Made by a program: the position numbers and the translations under genes. A stretch of DNA of 64,000 nt from Rikenellaceae bacterium (lineage in GTDB: Bacteria > Bacteroidota > Bacteroidia > Bacteroidales > Rikenellaceae), in the NCBI GenBank assembly GCA_015059965.1, contig SUZM01000002.1, forward strand, positions 66,251 through 130,250. Direction: 5' to 3'. Of the stretch, positions 24,740 to 32,427 are shown piece by piece (positions within the stretch are counted from its first letter, which is position 1; each line of letters starts with the position of its first letter). Below the pieces are notes generated by a model. The model was given only the letters and a program-made list of their open reading frames with translations, made no database searches and was not told where the DNA came from.

Positions 24740-26377
24740 ATGAAATCGATCGTTTCCAAACTCTTAGCGCTGATTGCGCTTGCCGGACTCTTTGGCTCCT
24801 GCATCGAGAACGATATCCCCTACCCGGTGGTCGAGTTGGAGATTGTCTCGTTGGAGGGTGAAGGCTTCACGGTGGCTCCGACGGCCATCGACCGTGCAGC
24901 GCGCACGGTGACCCTTACCCTGGAGGAGCAGACCGATATCCGCTCGGTGAAGATCAATTCGGTGGCCTTTAATGAGCCCGATACGCGCACCGATCGCCCT
25001 CTTGCCGGGGAGTCTTTCGACTTCCGTAACCCCATTGAGGTGATCCTCTCGCTCTACCAGGACTACCTCTGGACCCTCTCGGCCGAGCAGCAGATCTCCC
25101 GCTCGTTCACGGTTGAGGGACAGGTGGGTGCCACCGAGTGGGACCTGAAGAACCATATCGCCCGGGTCTACGTCCCCGAGGGGCACGACCTGAGAGCAGT
25201 CAAGGTAACCTCCCTGAAGCTGGGTCCCGAGGGGATCACCGATATGTCCCCCTCGGCCGAAGAACTCACCACCTTTGAGAGTGTCCGCTATGTCGATATC
25301 TGCTACCACGGCGATATCGAGGAGCGTTGGTACCTCTACGTCATCCCCACGGAGGTGACCGTCGAACTTACGGCGGCCGATGCCTGGAGTCGCGTGATCT
25401 GGCTCAAGGCTATGGGTGAGAGTGGTAAGGAGGTCGGCTTCCGTTATCGCCTCGCAGGGAGCGAGGAGTGGCTTGAGGTTGCTGATGTGCAGGCCGATGG
25501 CGGAACCTTCACGGCCCGCCTGGTGGTCGAGCCGGAGAGCACCTATGAGGTGCAAGCCTACTGCGGAGAGGAGAGCTCTCCGATTCGCAGCGTCACCACC
25601 GAGGGCGAGGCTCAGCTGCCGAACTGCGGCCTGGAGTCGTGGTGCACTCTGAAGGATATCATCTACCCCTACCTGGAGAACGACGAACCCTTCTGGGGTA
25701 CGGGAAATGTGGGCGCTGCCGTGGCTGGAGCCACCCTAACAAATAAGAGCACCGATATCCGCCCCGGCTCCTCGGGCACCTATTCGGCACGTCTCGAATC
25801 GCTCTTTGCCAACGTGGCCGGTATCGGCAAGTTCGCCGCCGGAAACCTCTATACGGGTACCTATGTGAAAAATGTCGGTACGAATGGTATTATCACCTTT
25901 GGTCGTCCCTTCACCCTGCGCCCAACGGCCCTGCGCCTGTGGATGAAGTATGAGTGTGGAGCCGTTGATAAGATCAAGGGCCTCCCGGCGGGCACCGAAC
26001 TCAAGGAGGGCGACCCCGACAAGGGCTCGATCTACATTGCCCTCGGTACCTGGACCAAGGAGGAGTATGGCATCACGCAGGATAAGGACGGTCCCCGCAC
26101 CTATGGCACCGACTCCTCGCCCATCTGCATCGATACGCGCAACGAGTCCACCTTCTTTGATCCCCACAGCAAGGATGTGGTGGGTTATGGTGAGCTGGTG
26201 ATGGACTATTCGACCCCCGAGTGGACGCAGGTAACCATTCCTATTGACTATGTGGCCACCGATCGTCGCCCCACCCATATTATCGTCGTCTGCACCAGTT
26301 CCCGCTATGGTGATTACTTTACCGGATCGACCAAGTCGCTGATGTATGTGGATGATATTGAGCTTCTCTACGATTAA
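24740..26377 (+). CDS. PCMD-domain surface lipoprotein
   Basis: 545 residues; lipobox Cys21 (GLFGSCIEND). An N-terminal DUF4493-unrelated part has two Ig-like domains with conserved YPVVELEIVSLEG and WDLKNHIARVYVPEG blocks (the latter repeated in layout). The C-terminal 250 residues are PCMD: LPNCGLESW, WGTGN, ARLESLFANVAGIGKFAAGNLYTGTY and SLMYVDDIELLYD, matching the C-terminus of the protein at 20741. The domain name refers to carbohydrate metabolism by association only. Its TAA stop at 26375-26377 shares its last base with repeat unit 4. Confidence 0.8.
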   Translation: MKSIVSKLLALIALAGLFGSCIENDIPYPVVELEIVSLEGEGFTVAPTAIDRAARTVTLTLEEQTDIRSVKINSVAFNEPDTRTDRPLAGESFDFRNPIEVILSLYQDYLWTLSAEQQISRSFTVEGQVGATEWDLKNHIARVYVPEGHDLRAVKVTSLKLGPEGITDMSPSAEELTTFESVRYVDICYHGDIEERWYLYVIPTEVTVELTAADAWSRVIWLKAMGESGKEVGFRYRLAGSEEWLEVADVQADGGTFTARLVVEPESTYEVQAYCGEESSPIRSVTTEGEAQLPNCGLESWCTLKDIIYPYLENDEPFWGTGNVGAAVAGATLTNKSTDIRPGSSGTYSARLESLFANVAGIGKFAAGNLYTGTYVKNVGTNGIITFGRPFTLRPTALRLWMKYECGAVDKIKGLPAGTELKEGDPDKGSIYIALGTWTKEEYGITQDKDGPRTYGTDSSPICIDTRNESTFFDPHSKDVVGYGELVMDYSTPEWTQVTIPIDYVATDRRPTHIIVVCTSSRYGDYFTGSTKSLMYVDDIELLYD

Positions 26378-26511
26378 TTTTTGATTTTATAGGGCACATT
26401 TTGCACCGCCTTGCTTGGGCCGAATGGGCAGTACGACAAGTACAGCCCATCCGGCCCAATCTTCGTTGGCGCAAAAAGTTGCCAACGGCAACGCGCCGTA
26501 AAATCAAAAAT
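26377..26511. repeat. Intergenic hairpin repeat, full unit 4
   Basis: Perfect 13-base inverted ends: ATTTTTGATTTTA (26377-26389) and TAAAATCAAAAAT (26499-26511); the first base is the last base of the upstream stop codon. The hairpin at 26415-26459 has arms TTGGGCCGAATGGGCAGTAC and its partner, with loop GACAA. Near the right end the usual CTGCTCCTCTAA joint is replaced by the nested GTTGCC/GGCAAC hairpin module (26468-26497) that also ends composite repeat C. Confidence 0.92.
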
Positions 26512-26552
26512 GTGGGGTGCTGTTAAAGGTCGGAAAACTAAGGGCGCTGAGG

Positions 26553-26578
26553 GTACCGAGGATACCGAGGGTACTGGG
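26553..26578. repeat. Nine-base tandem repeat
   Basis: GAGGGTACC, GAGGATACC and GAGGGTACT follow one another. They sit in the gap between repeat unit 4 and the FISUMP gene. Confidence 0.6.
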
Positions 26579-26644
26579 GAGCGATTCACAATTTTTTCCT
26601 TTTGGCAGGTGACATCTCCTAAGTGTATTCCGGAACGAAGCATA

Positions 26645-26693
26645 ATTACTCATTGCTCATTACTCATTACTCATTGCTCATTGCTCATTGCTG
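26645..26693. repeat. Heptamer tandem repeat (ATTRCTC)7
   Basis: Seven head-to-tail 7-base units, R being A or G, the last one ending in G. The same heptamer occurs five times in reverse complement at 10008-10042 and twice near 37848-37861. Confidence 0.88.
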
Positions 26694-26765
26694 TACCCTT
26701 GCTTATTCCTGCCTATTTCCCCCCAAATAAAACCTCTTCTACAATTCTGAATTGAAATTATTTCG

Positions 26766-26773
26766 TATCTTTG
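26766..26773 (+). promoter_or_regulatory. -7 box of the FISUMP lipoprotein gene
   Basis: TATCTTTG matches TAnnTTTG and lies 20 bases before the ATG at 26794. This location argues against any start codon upstream of it. The -33 region is not clear. Confidence 0.6.
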
Positions 26774-26793
26774 CCAAAAATTTTGTTCGGATT

Positions 26794-28200
26794 ATGCAAA
26801 AGTTCTCTACCGGCCTCTTCAAGGCTCTCTTTTTCGCGGTGCTCTGCATGCACACCCTTCTCTTTGTTGCCTGCGAGGAGGATGACCAGACGATTATTGC
26901 CACGATCACCCTTGAGCGTTCGGCGCTCTATTTTGCCACCCCCTCCACCACCGAGCAGGTTCGCTTCACCACTGAGCGTGCTGTGGGTATGTCGCTCACG
27001 GGTGTTCCTTCGGGGTGGGATGTGAGCCATAATTTTGCTGCGGCCACGATCTCCATAACCTCGCCGGCTGCCGATGATACCTCGGCCGAGAAGAGCGGTG
27101 TGATCTATGGCTATGTCTACTCCGAGACCTCTACGGCTTCGCAGTTCGAGATCTATGTCAGCTCGGTGATGCCCACCTCGCTGGCCGATTTTCGGTCGAG
27201 CTGCTATGTGATCACCGAGGCCGATCACAGCTATTCGATCCCCATTGGCTATAAGGGCGAGGGGAGTCTGCCCAGCGGAGTGAGCTCTGTGGAGCTTCTC
27301 TGGCAGAGCGACGACAACCTGATCTCGCACCTGGATATGATCTCCGAGGATGAGGCGGCCTTCTATGTGGCTCCCGATGGGAAGAGCACCTCGCGCCACG
27401 GAAATGCCCTGCTTGGTGGTTATACACCCGATGGTGAGCTCGCTTGGACCTGGCACCTCTGGGTCACCTCCTCTGCACCTCGTGCCGTGGGGCGTTACAT
27501 GGACCGCAACCTGGGAGCCGATGGCACTGCTCACGCGACACACGATGAGATTCTCCGCTCCTATGGCACCTACTATCAGTGGGGTCGTCTCACCCCGTTT
27601 GTCGGCCCCAAGTATTATAACTGTGGCTCGGCACAGAGCGCCGATCTCTACCAAATCGGAGGTGTGAATTACGCCTATATCACCTATCAGCTTGCCCAAG
27701 GGGAGATGGCAACTGACGACTACGCCTTGGCCCATCCGCTCGTCTACCTCCTCTCCGATGAGTCGTTGAGCTATGACTGGAACGCGACTCATCCGAATGA
27801 CCTTTGGCGTGCGGAGGGCAAGAGCCTTTATGACCCTTGCCCCAAGGGGTGGCGTGTGGCCGACAATTTCGATGACCTGACCTTTGCGGGAGACCCTTTG
27901 GCCGACCTTGAAACCCTTGAGCAACAGTTCGGTTGGGAACTCTCGGATGGGGAAAACCTCCTCTTCTTCCCCGGTGCGGGTCGCCGCAGTTGGCTGCAGG
28001 GCTCCATCACCAACGTCAATACGGCCCAGACGCCGAAGCCGTGGATCGGCTACTACTGGAGCGCCACGGCCGAAGCCGATCACCTCTCGCGAGCCCTCTA
28101 CTTCTCGCTCGACACCGAGCACCCCGAGCGCTCGGAGTTCGAAAATGCCATTCCTTCGCCCCGTGCCAACGGCATGCAGGTGCGCTGTATCAAAGAGTAA
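26794..28200 (+). CDS. FISUMP/DUF1566-like surface lipoprotein
   Basis: 468 residues. I choose the ATG at 26794 because an earlier start would overlap the -7 box; the lipobox Cys is residue 27 (LLFVACEEDD). An N-terminal BACON/Ig-like region (about 35-125) is followed by a domain with the FISUMP signature order: YMDRNLGAD, SYGTYYQWGRLTPF, LYDPCPKGWRVAD, then GYYWSATAE and MQVRCI at the end. The FISUMP fold is related to the lectin-like/formylglycine-enzyme fold and is frequent on Bacteroidetes surface proteins. A sugar- or protein-binding role is inferred. The gene is monocistronic or reads into hom (22 bases). Confidence 0.82.
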   Translation: MQKFSTGLFKALFFAVLCMHTLLFVACEEDDQTIIATITLERSALYFATPSTTEQVRFTTERAVGMSLTGVPSGWDVSHNFAAATISITSPAADDTSAEKSGVIYGYVYSETSTASQFEIYVSSVMPTSLADFRSSCYVITEADHSYSIPIGYKGEGSLPSGVSSVELLWQSDDNLISHLDMISEDEAAFYVAPDGKSTSRHGNALLGGYTPDGELAWTWHLWVTSSAPRAVGRYMDRNLGADGTAHATHDEILRSYGTYYQWGRLTPFVGPKYYNCGSAQSADLYQIGGVNYAYITYQLAQGEMATDDYALAHPLVYLLSDESLSYDWNATHPNDLWRAEGKSLYDPCPKGWRVADNFDDLTFAGDPLADLETLEQQFGWELSDGENLLFFPGAGRRSWLQGSITNVNTAQTPKPWIGYYWSATAEADHLSRALYFSLDTEHPERSEFENAIPSPRANGMQVRCIKE

Positions 28201-28222
28201 TTTCCAAAACCAATTTCTACAG

Positions 28223-29434
28223 ATGAGTAACACACTGAAAATCGGCCTTTATGGCTTTGGCGTCGTGGGCCAGGGGGTCTATGAGGTGCTGCGCAAGTCG
28301 CGCAATGCCCATGCCGAAATTGTTAAAGTATGTGTCCGTACACGCAATAAACCCCGCAAGGTACAACTCCCCGCATCGCAGCTGACCGATAACGAGGCGG
28401 AGCTCCTCGAGATTCCCGGCATCAACCTGATTGTTGAGGTCGTGGACGATGCCGAGGCCTCCTACCGCATCGTCAAAGGGGCCCTCGAGCGCGGGATCTC
28501 GGTCGTCTCGGCCAATAAGGCCATGCTGGCTAACCACCTGCCCGAGCTGATCGACCTGCAGCACAAAACGGGCGCCGCCCTCCTCTACGATGCCTCGTCC
28601 TGTGGCTCAATTCCCGTGATCCGCAACCTCGAGGAGTACTATGACAACGACCTGTTGCTCGAGGTGAAGGGTATTTTGAACGGCTCGTCGAACTATATCC
28701 TCTCGCGGGTCTTCGACCACCAATGCCCCTACGAAGAGGCGTTACGTCAGGCCCAGGAGCTGGGATTCGCCGAGAGTGACCCATCGTTCGATATCGAGGG
28801 ATTCGATGCCCTCTTCAAGCTGGTGATCATCACCATCCACGCCCTGGGCGAGTATGTCGCCCCCGAGCGGATCTTCACCTACGGTATCTCCACCATCCAC
28901 GACTCCGACATCCGTTACGCCCGCGAAAAGAGCGTCAAAATCAAGCTGGTGGCCCAGGTCGTGAAGGTCTCGGACGAACACTTCACCATGTTTGTGATGC
29001 CCGAGTTTGTGACCCGAAACAAGTACATCTACTCCGTGGACGACGAATATAACGGCGTGGTAATCCGCGGTGAATGTTACGACCGCCAATTTATGTTCGG
29101 CAAGGGTGCCGGCAGCCTCCCCACCGCCTCCTCGATCCTGAGCGATGTGATGGCCCGCCTGCACGACTACCGCTACGAGTACAAGAAGAGTCGCTTTGTC
29201 GATCGTCCCTCCTACACGACCGATATCCTGCTGCGCATCTATGCCCGCTATACGACCACTCCTGTGCCCGAAATTCTCCCCTTCGAGCAGATTCATGAGC
29301 AGTATTTCAGCGCCGAGAGCAACTACCTGATTGGCGACGTGAAGCTCTCCGAGCTGATTGCCCATCGCGAGGAGTTGCGTGGCAAGGATCTTTTCTTGGC
29401 TAATATTCCTCGTTTTTTTCTTAACCGCGACTAA
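28223..29434 (+). CDS. hom: Homoserine dehydrogenase
   Basis: 403 residues from the ATG at 28223 (MSNTLKIGLYGFGVVGQGV); an upstream frame exists but lies in the preceding gene. Rossmann motif GFGVVGQGV (about 11-19), the SANKAML block near 97-103, the active-site segment with ILNGSSNYILSRV (about 154-166) and a C-terminal ACT-less region are present. The enzyme makes homoserine from aspartate semialdehyde for threonine and methionine synthesis. There is no fused aspartokinase, and threonine-pathway partners are not adjacent. Its TAA at 29432-29434 shares the last base with a hairpin repeat. Confidence 0.93.
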   Translation: MSNTLKIGLYGFGVVGQGVYEVLRKSRNAHAEIVKVCVRTRNKPRKVQLPASQLTDNEAELLEIPGINLIVEVVDDAEASYRIVKGALERGISVVSANKAMLANHLPELIDLQHKTGAALLYDASSCGSIPVIRNLEEYYDNDLLLEVKGILNGSSNYILSRVFDHQCPYEEALRQAQELGFAESDPSFDIEGFDALFKLVIITIHALGEYVAPERIFTYGISTIHDSDIRYAREKSVKIKLVAQVVKVSDEHFTMFVMPEFVTRNKYIYSVDDEYNGVVIRGECYDRQFMFGKGAGSLPTASSILSDVMARLHDYRYEYKKSRFVDRPSYTTDILLRIYARYTTTPVPEILPFEQIHEQYFSAESNYLIGDVKLSELIAHREELRGKDLFLANIPRFFLNRD

Positions 29435-29557
29435 TTTTTGATTTTATAGGGCATCTTTTGCACCGCCTTGCTTGGGCCGAATGGGCAGTACGACAAGTAC
29501 AGCCCAACCGGCCCAATCTTCGTTGGCACAAAATCTGCTCCTCTAAAATGCAAAAAT
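29434..29557. repeat. Intergenic hairpin repeat, full unit 5
   Basis: The left end ATTTTTGATTTTA begins on the last base of the hom stop codon, and the right end is TAAAATGCAAAAAT (29544-29557). The hairpin (29472-29516) is nearly that of unit 4, with one change in the 3' arm (CCAACC in place of CCATCC). Confidence 0.9.
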
Positions 29558-29561
29558 TCAT

Positions 29562-29672
29562 TTTCGATTTTGTAGGGCATATTTCCCCTTGCCTTGCTCG
29601 CCCCGAAAGGGTAGTACCTCAAGTACAACCCTTCCGGGGCTTGCTGCGTTAAGTCGAAATCTGCTTCTCTAA
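29562..29672. repeat. Intergenic hairpin repeat, partial unit 6
   Basis: It starts with a worn left end (TTTTCGATTTTGTAGGGCAT) directly after unit 5. The hairpin at 29600-29640 has arms GCCCCGAAAGGGTAGTAC and partner, where both the C-to-T and the matching G-to-A change relative to unit 4 preserve pairing. It ends at the joint CTGCTTCTCTAA, then runs into composite repeat C. Confidence 0.85.
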
Positions 29673-29859
29673 CTGCGTCCCCAGCCGAGCGCAAAGCGTA
29701 AGGCTGAAAGCCTAACCAAAAAAGAAGATTGGGCCTGCAAATTTACTTGCAAGGCCAATCTTCTTTTTAGGTTATCCCCTTGAGGGTCGCTTTGCCGAGG
29801 CGCCAGAGTAGAAACGGCGCAAAAAGTTGCCAACGGCAACGCGCCGTAAAATCAAAAAT
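29673..29859. repeat. Long composite repeat C, copy 2 (187 bp)
   Basis: It is about 99 percent identical to 15990-16174 by eye. The terminator-like hairpin is at 29718-29768 and the nested GTTGCC/GGCAAC hairpin follows, with the right end TAAAATCAAAAAT at 29847-29859. Such similarity 13.7 kb apart means recent copying or gene conversion. Confidence 0.9.
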
Positions 29860-29953
29860 GTGGGGTGCTGATGAATCTTAAAAGTGGCGTTACGCCACCC
29901 CGTCCGGGTTTCTTATTGCGATGAACAAAATCTGCTCCTCTAAAATCAAAAAT
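29860..29953. repeat. CGTTACG-hairpin module, copy 2
   Basis: GTGGCG, TTA, CGCCAC at 29884-29898, then the same downstream text as 15945-15989, and the right end TAAAATCAAAAAT at 29941-29953. At this locus the module follows composite C, whereas at 15906 it precedes it. Confidence 0.85.
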
Positions 29954-30272
29954 TTATAGTACCGATGAAGGCTGGAAAACTTGGGAAACTAAATAATTTT
30001 GGGTGCTTATATACGAGATTACACTATCGGGAGCGAAATTCACTTCGTACCGCCGTCTTTATAAGTGCTGACCCACCCTCTAAATCCCCCGCCTCGGGCA
30101 GGGGACTTAGTCAGCCTAATGGTTGAAAAAGAGGTCATTTTACACCAGAGTGTAAAATGATATATAATTACCTAATTTTGAATTTTGAATTCCGCTAACC
30201 CCTTCTTTCCTCGGATTTCGTGCTCTTTATGCTCATTCCGGCTGCATAACCCCTAATTCCCGCCCCTTTTTG
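29954..30272. other. Spacer before nadE
   Basis: I see no gene. It holds a palindromic CCCTCTAAATCCCC...GGGGACTT element (30076-30108) of a type widespread in Bacteroidetes spacers. It also has a perfect 10-pair hairpin CATTTTACAC-CAGA-GTGTAAAATG (30136-30159) and two ATTTTGA heptamers near 30173-30189. The rest is unassigned. Confidence 0.5.
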
Positions 30273-30303
30273 TTGCTATTCTCACAAAAAAGCCGTAACT
30301 TTG
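30273..30303 (+). promoter_or_regulatory. Promoter of nadE
   Basis: TTG at 30273-30275 and TAACTTTG at 30296-30303 with a 20-base spacer. The 5' leader right after the start carries a perfect 7-pair hairpin, GCCCAAA-GG-TTTGGGC (30309-30324, inner pairs probably open), which might stabilise the mRNA 5' end. Confidence 0.75.
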
Positions 30304-30356
30304 CGGGTGCCCAAAGGTTTGGGCAACCACGAAAATTAACGAATAATATCTTGGGA

Positions 30357-31946
30357 ATGAAGATAGCTCTCGCTCAGCTGAATTACACGGTCGGTGATGT
30401 GGATGGCAATGCCTTGAAGATCATCGATGCGATCGGACGGGCCAAACAGGAGGGCGCCGATCTGGTGCTCTTTGCCGAGCAAGCCGTGAGCGGCACCCCG
30501 GCGTTCGACCTGCTGCGCAAAACCACCTTCCTCGAACTCTGTGAGGATGCGCTGGTTGAGATAGCCTCTTGTTGTGATAATATCGCCGCCATTATCGGCT
30601 TGCCGATCCTTACGGATGAGGGTACGGTGAGTGCTGCGGCACTGGTGCAGAACCGCAAGGTGCTCCGTTTTGTGGGCAAGGAGCGCATCTCGGCACGCCG
30701 TGAGATGGGCTTCCTCGATTCGGGCTTGGGGTATGAGTATGCCACCATCAAGGGGCGCAAATGCGCCATCGTGGTGGGGGATGACCTGCGCCACATTCAT
30801 GATCTGAACCCCTCGGTCGAGACCATCATCAGCGTCAATGCCCGCAAATACGGCAAAGGCCTGTTGACCTACCGTTATGAGACGATGCGCAATATCGCCT
30901 ACCGCGAGGCTAAGGAGCTGGTGATCATCAACCAGGTGGGAGGCTCGACGGATATCGTCTATGACGGTACGTCGGGTGTGCTGAACAAACACGGTGAACT
31001 GGTGGTGTTGCTCAAGAGTTTCGAGGAGGATTTTCAGATCTACGATACTGAAGCGGAGTATACCCCCTACAAGGATGTTCCCTATAATGCAACCGATCGC
31101 ACCCGTCTGATCTACAAGGCTGCCACGCTCGGTCTTCGCGACTTCTTCCGCAAGAACGGCTACCAGAAGGCCTCGATCGGCCTCTCGGGCGGTATCGACT
31201 CGGCCGTGGTGGCCTCGTTGGCGGTCTCGGCCCTCGGCAAGGAGAATGTCCGCGCGCTGCTGATGCCCTCGCCCTTCTCGTCGGAGCACTCGGTGGAGGA
31301 TGCCAAGCAGTTGGCTCTGAATCTGGGGATCGAGTACAATGTAATCCCTATTTCGGAGATCTACACCAGTGTGATCAATACCCTGAAGCCGGTGATCGGA
31401 GGTACCGATTTCGATATCACGGAGGAGAATATCCAGACCCGTATCCGCACCATTCTGCTGATGGCTCTGCAGAATAAGACCGACTATGTGTTGCTCAACT
31501 CATCGAACAAGAGTGAGAATGCCCTCGGTTGGTGTACCCTCTATGGCGATACGGCCGGAGCCTTCAGCCCCACGGGTGATCTTTATAAGACCGAAATGTA
31601 CGATCTGGCTCGCTACATCAACCGCGAGTGCGGATCTCCCATCCCTGAAAATATCCTCACCAAGGAGCCCTCGTCGGAGTTGCGCCCCAACCAGAAGGAT
31701 AGCGATCTGCTGCCTCCCTATGAGGTGATCGATGCCATCCTTTATCGCATGATCGAGAAGGGTGAGCACCGCGAAGAGATTGTCAATGCCGGTTTTGATT
31801 CGGAGGTGGTGGAGACCATTCATGGCCTGATCATGCGCAACGAGAAGAAGCGTTACCAGTTCCCGCCCGTGCTGCGCCTCTCGAGTTGTGCCTTTGGACA
31901 TGAGCGTTTGATGCCCCTCACGAATAAATACGGAGATTTGAATTAG
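30357..31946 (+). CDS. nadE: NAD synthetase with altered glutaminase-like domain
   Basis: 529 residues from the ATG at 30357 (MKIALAQLNYTVGDVDGN). Residues 1-250 are the nitrilase-like glutaminase domain and about 270-529 the synthetase domain, with the ATP P-loop IGLSGGIDSAVVASLA near 277-292 and SSNKSENALGW further on. It makes NAD from deamido-NAD in the cytoplasm. In the amidase domain Glu41 and Lys108 of the Glu-Lys-Cys triad are recognisable, but the usual nucleophile motif (I-C-E-D) reads VVGDD near 139-143, so the Cys appears replaced by Gly141. If so, ammonia released from glutamine in this protein is doubtful and free ammonia may be used. Monocistronic with its own promoter. Confidence 0.9.
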   Translation: MKIALAQLNYTVGDVDGNALKIIDAIGRAKQEGADLVLFAEQAVSGTPAFDLLRKTTFLELCEDALVEIASCCDNIAAIIGLPILTDEGTVSAAALVQNRKVLRFVGKERISARREMGFLDSGLGYEYATIKGRKCAIVVGDDLRHIHDLNPSVETIISVNARKYGKGLLTYRYETMRNIAYREAKELVIINQVGGSTDIVYDGTSGVLNKHGELVVLLKSFEEDFQIYDTEAEYTPYKDVPYNATDRTRLIYKAATLGLRDFFRKNGYQKASIGLSGGIDSAVVASLAVSALGKENVRALLMPSPFSSEHSVEDAKQLALNLGIEYNVIPISEIYTSVINTLKPVIGGTDFDITEENIQTRIRTILLMALQNKTDYVLLNSSNKSENALGWCTLYGDTAGAFSPTGDLYKTEMYDLARYINRECGSPIPENILTKEPSSELRPNQKDSDLLPPYEVIDAILYRMIEKGEHREEIVNAGFDSEVVETIHGLIMRNEKKRYQFPPVLRLSSCAFGHERLMPLTNKYGDLN

Positions 31947-32013
31947 CGCTCTCGCCGATTGCGGCTTGATGCTGTTGGGCAACAAAAGGGATGGGCTGTG
32001 CGTTCAGACTACG

Positions 32014-32427
32014 ATGAAGCGGATAAAACATAGTGCAGAGGTGGTTGGCGTAGAGCCGGGGTTGGTTCGCGTGGCCATAGTTGCCAGTGGTGCCTGCCAC
32101 GCCTGCCGAGCCAAAGAGCTTTGTGGGATGGGGGAGAGCCAGCAGAAGATAATCGAGGTGCGCACGGCCGACTCGGAGAGTTATCGCCCCGGCGAGCAGG
32201 TTGAGGTTAGTGAAGAGCAGCAGATGGCCTTTCGAGCCCTGCTGATTGCCTATGTGGGAGCTTTCTTGGTCTTAATCGTGATCTTGATCCTCCTCTTGCA
32301 GTTCAACTGTTCGGAGGGGACGGCAGCCCTTGGCTCGTTGCTGGGAGTACTCCTTTATTATGGCTGCATCTACTTGTTTCGTGATAGAATAGAGCAAAAA
32401 ATTTATTTTACAATAACAAAACAGTAA
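32014..32427 (+). CDS. rseC: RseC/MucC-type SoxR-reducing system protein
   Basis: 137 residues from the ATG at 32014 (MKRIKHSAEVVGVEP); a longer frame upstream exists but lacks similarity. The N-terminus has the conserved Cys set CHACRAKELC (about 32-41), a VEV segment, and two transmembrane helices (about 72-96 and 101-121). RseC proteins are associated with Rnf/Rsx complexes and thought to help electron transfer or assembly in the inner membrane. Its stop overlaps the rnfB start by one base (TAATG arrangement), so the two are translationally coupled at the head of the rnf operon. Confidence 0.88.
   Translation: MKRIKHSAEVVGVEPGLVRVAIVASGACHACRAKELCGMGESQQKIIEVRTADSESYRPGEQVEVSEEQQMAFRALLIAYVGAFLVLIVILILLLQFNCSEGTAALGSLLGVLLYYGCIYLFRDRIEQKIYFTITKQ

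Noticed and set aside
27884..28222. Upstream in-frame extension of homoserine dehydrogenase
   Set aside because: It lies entirely inside the FISUMP gene in another frame, and the conserved N-terminus begins at 28223.
26374..29694. Minus-strand frames through the repeats giving peptides such as GLYLSYCPFG and PYKIKN
   Set aside because: The shared peptides arise because the repeat DNA is shared. Differences between copies are compensatory in the stems and not arranged by codon position, and the frames end on the element's own terminal motif. I treat them as spurious.
29562..29953. Possible CRISPR array or integron cassette array
   Set aside because: The modules are not regularly spaced identical repeats with unique spacers, there is no cas or integrase gene, and the units are hairpin mosaics.
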